This document shows, piece by piece, positions 59,292 through 64,000 of a stretch of 64,000 bases of DNA (position 1 is the first letter of the stretch; each line of letters begins with the position of its first letter). This DNA comes from an uncultured Clostridia bacterium (GTDB taxonomy: Bacteria; Bacillota; Clostridia; TANB77; CAG-508), in contig CALXPN010000004.1 of assembly GCA_944390285.1 (NCBI GenBank), positions 79,807 through 143,806 on the forward strand, given 5' to 3'. The notes below the pieces were generated by a model. The model made no database searches, was not told the origin of the DNA, and saw only the letters and a list, made by a program, of their open reading frames with translations. Position numbers and translations under genes: made by a program.

Positions 59292-59897
59292 TTATCCTGC
59301 TAGTAAAGATAAGCCTTTTCTTATAAGCTCTTCTACAGATACATCTGTATTTGCTATTTTTTCCATAGCTTTATCTATTTCTCTTCTGTTGTAACCTAAT
59401 ATTTGAAGTGCTTGAATTGCTTCACTAATATTTTTATTAGTTTGAATCTCAAACTCTATTTGCTCTTTCGCACCTTCTATGCTTAATTTCTCTTCAGATT
59501 TTAATTTATCCTGAAGTTCTAATATTATTCTTTGTGCTGTTTTAGCACCAATTCCTGGTAATTTTTTTAAACTTGCAACATCATTTGAAATAACTGCAAA
59601 AGCAAAACTTGAAGGTGTAATATTTGAAAGCATTGAAATTGCTGACTTTGCTCCTATTCCACTTACAGAAAGAAGGAGTTCAAACATTTTCAATTCTTCT
59701 TTTGTAAGAAAACCATATAAACTAATATTATCTTCTCTTACATGATAATATGTATGAACTTTAACTATATTTCTTAAATCTCCAATTTTTTGAATAGAAA
59801 TATCTGACATAAATACTTTATATCCTATTCCTCCTACATCTATAACTACATAATTATTTCCTTTTTCTTCTAAACTTCCTTTTATATATGCAAACAT
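59292..59897 (-). CDS. ruvA: Holliday junction branch migration protein RuvA
   Basis: A 201-residue protein from ATG 59897 ('MFAYIKGSLEEKGNNYVVID'); a TTG five codons earlier is open but overlaps GGAG. Domain I OB fold with 'YYHVREDNISLYGF', domain II with two helix-hairpin-helix units ('LLSVSGIGAKSAISML', 'LKKLPGIGAKTAQRIILEL'), and domain III that binds RuvB ('ALQILGYNRREIDKAM'). A tetramer clamps Holliday junctions. Confidence 0.96.
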   Translation of the reverse strand: MFAYIKGSLEEKGNNYVVIDVGGIGYKVFMSDISIQKIGDLRNIVKVHTYYHVREDNISLYGFLTKEELKMFELLLSVSGIGAKSAISMLSNITPSSFAFAVISNDVASLKKLPGIGAKTAQRIILELQDKLKSEEKLSIEGAKEQIEFEIQTNKNISEAIQALQILGYNRREIDKAMEKIANTDVSVEELIRKGLSLLAG

Positions 59898-60009
59898 TCC
59901 ACTTTCTCCCAAACATATTTTTGCTATATTCTATCATAAAATTTATTTTTTGCAATACTTTTATTTAATTTTGTTAATTTTATTTTAATCTCTAAATCTT
60001 CTTAAAACA

Positions 60010-60038
60010 TTGTATTTACTAAGATTATATGATATTAT
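60010..60038 (+). promoter_or_regulatory. sigma-A promoter for the M20 hydrolase
   Basis: TTGTAT (60010-60015), 17 bases, TATTAT (60033-60038), 36 bases before the start codon. Confidence 0.65.
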
Positions 60039-60073
60039 ATTAGTATTAATTTTTAAGAAATGGAGTAATATTT

Positions 60074-61717
60074 ATGCAAAATATAATAGATATTAATAAT
60101 TTTTTTGATTTTGATAGTCAAGAACCTGTGAATCGTATTGCATATACTGAAGAAGATGCAAAATATAAATTAAAAATGATGAAATATATGAAAGATTTGG
60201 GAATGACTATAACCATAGATGATGTTGGAAATATCTGTGGAAGTTTACCCGGAAAATTTGCTAAAGACAAAAATTTAATTGTAGGTTCTCATACAGATTC
60301 TGTTACAAATGGTGGACAATTTGATGGTCCAGTTGGTGTTTATATGGCATTAAAAGCCATTGAATATTGTAAAAATTCTATGAATCCACAATATGGAAAT
60401 TTAAAAGCTGTTATTTATAGTGCAGAAGAATCTACTCGTTTTAGCAAAGCTTGTATTGGAAGTGATTATTTAAGTGGCAAACTTACTCTTGAAAAACTTG
60501 CGAATTTAAAAGATAAAAATGGAATTTCTTTTAATGAAGCAATTGCAGAATATAAAAACTATATTTTCTCACATCTTCCTGAATATGGTTTAAATATTTC
60601 AGATATACAGCTAGTAGATAAAATCTTAGAACAACAAGATATATATGAAGTAATAGAATCTCATATAGAACAGGCTGAAACTTTATCAGAATCTAATTTT
60701 GCAATTGGTGGTGTAGATTCAATTGTAAAACCATTAAGAGGTTCTATTAAAATATCTGGTCCTAATTCTATTGTTACTTCTGCAAAAATTGCTGTAGAAC
60801 TAAATAATTTTACCTATTCTGAAGCTAAAACTACAGGTTCAGAAGTTTATAGAATATCTGTCCCTCAATTTGACTCTAATACTTTTTCTACATCTTCTAG
60901 CTCATGTAAAGAAGTATATTCTGAAAACTCTAACCTTCTAGAAATTACAGCTAGTGGAGAAAGTAATCATTCTGGATCTACTCCTATGGATAAAAGGAAA
61001 GATGCAGTTTTAGGTCTTTCTAAACTTATTCTAAAATTAGATAATCTTCAAAAAGAAAATCCTAACATCCATTTTGATTTTTTAGGAAGTAACACCCAAA
61101 AATGGGGACCAAATCAAATACAAGATAATGCAAGTTTAATTTTAAAAATAGACCCTCCTGCTCTTCTAGGAGTTGTACGATCTTATATTGAAGAATTAGA
61201 AGAAGAAAACAATAAAGATGTAACTTTTGAAGTAAATAGTATAGAAAAAGCTATAGTTCCAGATAATTCAGAAACAGAATTGTTTGTTGATGTAAGACAA
61301 CAATTTCCAGCTACTGGAACTGTAACTAGAAACAAACTGTATAATGTATTTAAAAATATACAAGAAAACAAAGACTTTGGTGACTCTTCAATTAGTTTTA
61401 ATATAACTAGTATTGATACACCTGTTCAAACAACTCCAGAACTATTAGAAAACATAACTAAAATTTGTTATGAAAGAAAATATCCTTGTAAAATAATGCA
61501 TTCTTGGGCAGGACATGATTTAGCATGTATTTTAAATCCAGATACATCAAATGGAAAAAAAGTTTTATTTTTCATACCATCTGAAGGTGGAAGTCATAAT
61601 CCACATGAAACTACTTCACGTCAAAATATAGAAATTGGTACAGATGTATATGCAAATTTAGCTCTTCAAAGATTGACAAAAATAAAAGATAATTATGAGA
61701 AAGAAAATTCAAGATAA
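60074..61717 (+). CDS. M20-family Zn amidohydrolase (allantoate / N-carbamoyl amino acid hydrolase-like)
   Basis: A 547-residue metallohydrolase. Metal ligands are seen in 'IVGSHTDSVTNGGQFDGPVG' (about 74-93), 'YSAEESTRF' (about 115-123), 'ESHIEQAETL' and 'SWAGHDLACI' near the end; 'HSGSTPMDKRKDAVLGL' marks the dimerisation domain. These are the motifs of allantoate amidohydrolase, beta-ureidopropionase and N-carbamoyl-L-amino acid hydrolase. The family is usually about 410 residues. The extra length comes from inserts around 150-180, 215-280 and 330-370. It may serve purine or pyrimidine nitrogen salvage. Monocistronic; followed by repeat copy 3. Confidence 0.85.
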   Translation: MQNIIDINNFFDFDSQEPVNRIAYTEEDAKYKLKMMKYMKDLGMTITIDDVGNICGSLPGKFAKDKNLIVGSHTDSVTNGGQFDGPVGVYMALKAIEYCKNSMNPQYGNLKAVIYSAEESTRFSKACIGSDYLSGKLTLEKLANLKDKNGISFNEAIAEYKNYIFSHLPEYGLNISDIQLVDKILEQQDIYEVIESHIEQAETLSESNFAIGGVDSIVKPLRGSIKISGPNSIVTSAKIAVELNNFTYSEAKTTGSEVYRISVPQFDSNTFSTSSSSCKEVYSENSNLLEITASGESNHSGSTPMDKRKDAVLGLSKLILKLDNLQKENPNIHFDFLGSNTQKWGPNQIQDNASLILKIDPPALLGVVRSYIEELEEENNKDVTFEVNSIEKAIVPDNSETELFVDVRQQFPATGTVTRNKLYNVFKNIQENKDFGDSSISFNITSIDTPVQTTPELLENITKICYERKYPCKIMHSWAGHDLACILNPDTSNGKKVLFFIPSEGGSHNPHETTSRQNIEIGTDVYANLALQRLTKIKDNYEKENSR

Positions 61718-61732
61718 ATATGTTTTACTATT

Positions 61733-61925
61733 AATAATATACCTGTATTGCATTATATAAAAATATCTTAAAGTCAAGCTAATTTTCACAGAACTTGTAA
61801 AATTCAATTTATCAGCGCCCTCAAGAATAAACTTGAGATTCCCTAATAAATTAAATTTAACAAGTTCTATGTTCAAACTACTTTCCAAACGATATTTTTA
61901 TATAATGCAATACAGGTTATTATTT
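61733..61925 (-). ncRNA. structured repeat, copy 3 (core on the minus strand)
   Basis: Arms about 61741-61767 and 61891-61917 pair perfectly over 27 bases (CCTGTATTGCATTATATAAA within the left arm) and continue imperfectly outward. Read on the minus strand the 123-base core (61768-61890) shows TTTGGAAAGTAGTTTGA, stem ATAGAACTTGT/ACAAGTTCTGT, stem AAATTTAATTTAT/ATAAATTGAATTT, TTAGGGAAT, hairpin CTCAAG/CTTGAG, GGGCGCTGA and GAAAATTAGCTTGAC. It lies between the M20 gene and rplM, with the core antisense to both. Confidence 0.75.
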
Positions 61926-61993
61926 ATTAGAGATAGTAAATTAAATATTTTTAAAAATTTTTATAACTTTTCCAAGTTTTTTCCTTTAAATAC

Positions 61994-62022
61994 TTGACTT
62001 TTAAAGCTGTTTGTATTAAAAT
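61994..62022 (+). promoter_or_regulatory. sigma-A promoter of rplM-rpsI
   Basis: TTGACT (61994-61999), 17 bases, TAAAAT (62017-62022). The leader to the rplM start is about 120 bases. Confidence 0.8.
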
Positions 62023-62039
62023 AATTAAGCATTATGTGT

Positions 62040-62110
62040 AAGCTTTATTTTTAGATAATGACTTCTCCCCGGTGGTCATTAAAATAAAATAAATTTGCAC
62101 AAATATAAAT
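62040..62110 (+). promoter_or_regulatory. possible L13-type autoregulatory leader
   Basis: The rplM leader contains the hairpin AATGAC/GTCATT (62056-62085) with the GC-rich loop TTCTCCCCGGTG, which is unusual in this AT-rich DNA. Its position fits the L13 leader of Firmicutes, but I could not match the consensus in detail. Confidence 0.45.
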
Positions 62111-62147
62111 TAAATATTTTAAAATTGAAATGGAGGGTATTTTTACC

Positions 62148-62585
62148 ATGAATAATACTACATATAGTCCTAAAAAAGGTGAAATAGAAAAAAAATGGTA
62201 TATAATAGATGCAGCAAATAAACCTTTAGGAAGAGTTGCTACAGAAGCTGCAAAATTATTAAGAGGAAAACATAAACCAACATTTACACCAAATCAAGAT
62301 GTTGGAGATTATGTAATAGTAATAAATTGTAAAGATGCTGTTTTAACAGGTCATAAATTAGATCAAAAAGTTTATAGACATCATTCAGGATATATTGGAG
62401 GAATGAAAGAAACTTCAGCCAGAGTTATGATGAATAATACTCCTGAAAAAGCTATGTTTTTAGCAGTAAAAGGAATGCTTCCTCATACAAAATTAGGAAG
62501 ACAAATGATTAAAAAATTAAGAGTATATGCAAATGCTGAACATGAAAATGCAGCTCAAAAACCAGAAGTTTGGGAGGTAAAATAA
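62148..62585 (+). CDS. rplM: 50S ribosomal protein L13
   Basis: A 145-residue protein from ATG 62148, six bases... after the GGAGGGTATTTTTACC site; an in-frame ATG six codons upstream overlaps that site. Family motifs: '[20 protein letters not shown]', '[20 protein letters not shown]', '[14 protein letters not shown]' and '[20 protein letters not shown]'. It is an early-assembly 23S rRNA-binding protein. Co-transcribed with rpsI, the usual bacterial pair. Confidence 0.97.
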   Translation: MNNTTYSPKKGEIEKKWYIIDAANKPLGRVATEAAKLLRGKHKPTFTPNQDVGDYVIVINCKDAVLTGHKLDQKVYRHHSGYIGGMKETSARVMMNNTPEKAMFLAVKGMLPHTKLGRQMIKKLRVYANAEHENAAQKPEVWEVK

Positions 62586-62586
62586 T

Positions 62587-62991
62587 ATGGCAAAAAAATC
62601 TGAAAATATAGTATTCCAAGGAACAGGAAGAAGAAAACAATCTATAGCTAGAGTTAGATTAATGGCTGGTAAAGGAAATATCACTGTTAATGGAAAAAAC
62701 TTAGATGAATATTTTGGTTCTGAAATATTAAAAGTTATTGTTAACCAACCTTTTGCTGTTACAAATACAGTTGGAAAATATGATGTTATAGTAAAAGTTA
62801 TTGGTGGTGGATTATCAGGTCAAGCAGGTGCTATAAGACATGGTATATCTAGAGCTTTAAATGAAGCTAATTCAGAATTTAGACCAGCTTTAAAAGCTAA
62901 TGGATTTTTAACAAGAGATCCAAGAATGAAAGAAAGAAAAAAATACGGTCTTAAAAAAGCAAGAAAAGCTCCACAATTTTCAAAAAGATAA
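62587..62991 (+). CDS. rpsI: 30S ribosomal protein S9
   Basis: A 134-residue protein: '[20 protein letters not shown]' near the start, '[20 protein letters not shown]' in the core, and the basic C-terminal tail '[16 protein letters not shown]' that reaches the P-site tRNA. Its ribosome site (GGGAGGT) lies in the last codons of rplM, one base separating stop and start, so translation is probably coupled. Confidence 0.98.
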   Translation: MAKKSENIVFQGTGRRKQSIARVRLMAGKGNITVNGKNLDEYFGSEILKVIVNQPFAVTNTVGKYDVIVKVIGGGLSGQAGAIRHGISRALNEANSEFRPALKANGFLTRDPRMKERKKYGLKKARKAPQFSKR

Positions 62992-63018
62992 TACAAGACT
63001 TTTCAAAAGTTTTACGAA

Positions 63019-63049
63019 AACCCTTTTGTTTTACAAAAGGGTTTTTATT
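63019..63049 (+). terminator. terminator of rplM-rpsI
   Basis: AACCCTTTTGT pairs with ACAAAAGGGTT around TTT and is followed by TTTATTT. Confidence 0.9.
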
Positions 63050-63055
63050 TATGTA

Positions 63056-63092
63056 AAATCCCCTGCTCTTACTTTATTGTAAAAGCAGGGGT
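63056..63092 (-). terminator. terminator of the NMNAT-like gene
   Basis: CCCCTGCT pairs with AGCAGGGG around a 16-base loop; on the minus strand ATTTTACAT follows. It stands back to back with the rpsI terminator. Confidence 0.7.
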
Positions 63093-63135
63093 AATGTGAT
63101 ACATCACATTTTATTCATTTCTCTTATTTGATTTT

Positions 63136-63813
63136 TCACTTCTGCAATTCTGCAAGTTTTTTCTTTTTGTCTTCATCTTCAAAAGTTTTATACACTTTCA
63201 TAAATGCATCCAAGTCCATCACTTTTCCTCTACGAACTATATCATAGATTTCTTTGTATGCACTTACTTCCATCAACTCCGCTCTAAGTTGTGGATACAT
63301 ATAATGCACTAGCTCCGGAGTGCATTTTTGCCACTCCCTTTCTGCATCAATAGTAAGTAAGCCCCTGACTTGTGTTCCTGAAACCGGAATAGTAGCTCTT
63401 GGAACTACCAGTTCAGCAGTATTAACAAGATCTTCACTTGCAAACCATCTACTACGGAATTCATCATTTCCATAAATCATCAGATTTGCAAATTTATGCA
63501 TCTTACTTTCTATGTGCTCTTTCAAGTACTTTCCCCATTCTTCATTAACATCCAGCTCATTTGTCATATCATTCAATCCTGCTACAACAAGTCTGGATTC
63601 CTGAATACCAGGATATGTTTCTTTTATAACTTTTATCCTAGTTTCTACTGAAAATGGGTTTCTCAATGTTCCTCTTTCTTGAGCTGAGCCGACTATAATG
63701 TATACACGTCTACACATTTTAAGCCCAAAATCAAAGAGTGATTTGTGTCCTATTTGTTCATGTCCAAACCGTCCACAAACAACTCCTAAATCAAACTGTG
63801 GTACACTATCCAT
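63136..63813 (-). CDS. nicotinamide-nucleotide adenylyltransferase-like nucleotidyltransferase
   Basis: A 225-residue protein of the HxGH nucleotidyltransferase fold. 'LGVVCGRFGHEQIGHKSLFD' (9-28) holds the nucleotide loop and the HxxH/IGH motif, and 'IPVSGTQVRGLL' (about 143-154) is the second (ISxTxxR-like) motif. 'YIIVGSAQERGTLRNPFSVE' between them is typical of NadM-type enzymes that join NMN and ATP to NAD. A C-terminal helical stretch ends in a Lys-rich coil. AGGAGGAAGACAAC precedes the ATG. A sampled line has about 42% GC, unlike the ribosomal genes beside it. Phage and mobile elements often carry NadM; its origin here is inferred. Confidence 0.78.
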   Translation of the reverse strand: MDSVPQFDLGVVCGRFGHEQIGHKSLFDFGLKMCRRVYIIVGSAQERGTLRNPFSVETRIKVIKETYPGIQESRLVVAGLNDMTNELDVNEEWGKYLKEHIESKMHKFANLMIYGNDEFRSRWFASEDLVNTAELVVPRATIPVSGTQVRGLLTIDAEREWQKCTPELVHYMYPQLRAELMEVSAYKEIYDIVRRGKVMDLDAFMKVYKTFEDEDKKKKLAELQK

Positions 63814-63865
63814 GTTGTCTTCCTCCTTTTTGAAATGAATTTATTATAATATTTGGAACTTTTAT

Positions 63866-63894
63866 ATTTTAGCATATTTTTAGCTTTTTTTCAA
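63866..63894 (-). promoter_or_regulatory. sigma-A promoter for the NMNAT-like gene
   Basis: TTGAAA (63889-63894), 17 bases, TAAAAT (63866-63871). From here to the window end I see no further feature. Confidence 0.75.
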
Positions 63895-64000
63895 GAAATC
63901 TAGATATTTGCTTAAATTTTTATATGTATATTAGTCAAACATATGTCACACTTTATTTAAAAATAAATATTTCTATAACCAAAATACTTAAATGCTTTTT

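Overview
The window is AT-rich DNA (27-28% GC in hand-counted core-gene lines) that reads with the standard bacterial code, with TGA used as a stop. Genes have strong AGGAGG-type ribosome binding sites and lie overwhelmingly on the minus strand. Endospore genes (spoVAC-spoVAD-spoVAE, a SpoVB-type flippase, a PdaA-like cortex deacetylase), a T-box leader, a glmS ribozyme, RNase J and YsxC/EngB point to a spore-forming Firmicute. An uncultured low-GC gut member of class Clostridia is most likely; I cannot name the genus.

Layout. 1-6.3 kb: the start of a PdaA-like gene, an hflK-hflC pair, and an ispH - methyltransferase - pseudouridine synthase - corA operon. 6.3-12 kb: uvrC, hpt, and glmS with its ribozyme, a DUF2508 gene, and two large palindromic intergenic elements. 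11.7-19 kb: a T-box-controlled operon (DUF1653, serS, sulfatase-fold LtaS-like enzyme, engB), then three small genes including DUF951, then gltX. 19-25 kb: a HAD phosphatase, RNase J with a long leader, a ROK kinase and several single-gene units of foreign composition. 25-30.6 kb: a type IV pilus-like operon with a PilM-PilN fusion, PilO and PilC. 30.6-38.5 kb: class III fructose bisphosphatase, the spoVA genes (spoVAD frameshifted), a YgjP-like metallohydrolase, and an HD / ProA-like / NrnA operon. 38.5-43 kb: infC-rpmI-rplT, HU and the flippase. 43-46.6 kb: a VirD4/TraG-type ATPase whose frame is split, facing a Replic_Relax-like gene. 46.6-52 kb: S1, RsuA, RluD, WecG/TagA, LspA and a large membrane protein. 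52.5-60 kb: tandem-OB SSB, murD-murL, a Cys-rich protein, two half-size TSUP proteins, rarA and ruvA. 60-64 kb: M20 amidohydrolase, rplM-rpsI and an NMNAT-like gene.

How the genes work together. Cell envelope: ispH supplies isoprenoid precursor, glmS amino sugar, murD with murL lipid-II stem-peptide glutamate, the flippase lipid export, and LspA lipoprotein maturation. The LtaS-like and TagA-like enzymes suggest polyol-phosphate or teichoic-type polymers. Translation: serS, gltX, infC, rpmI, rplT, rplM, rpsI and four rRNA/tRNA modification enzymes, several under RNA-based control. Sporulation and germination: spoVA and the pdaA-like gene.

Most interesting signals. (1) A structured element present three times (about 11.2, 52.3 and 61.8 kb). 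Its internal-loop sequences are constant while its stems change by compensatory pairs, and each copy is enclosed in a different long inverted repeat. (2) A different 240-bp palindrome between uvrC and hpt. (3) Stand-alone genes of about 40% GC, each with its own consensus promoter and terminator, placed between core operons. (4) A pilus-like operon with a PilM-PilN fusion. (5) A MurD-MurL pair implying the L-Glu epimerase route. (6) A proA-derived, apparently non-catalytic protein in a nucleotide-related operon. (7) Apparent AUA initiation at infC, and frame breaks in spoVAD and the TraG-like gene. No tRNA, rRNA, CRISPR array or recognisable transposase was seen.
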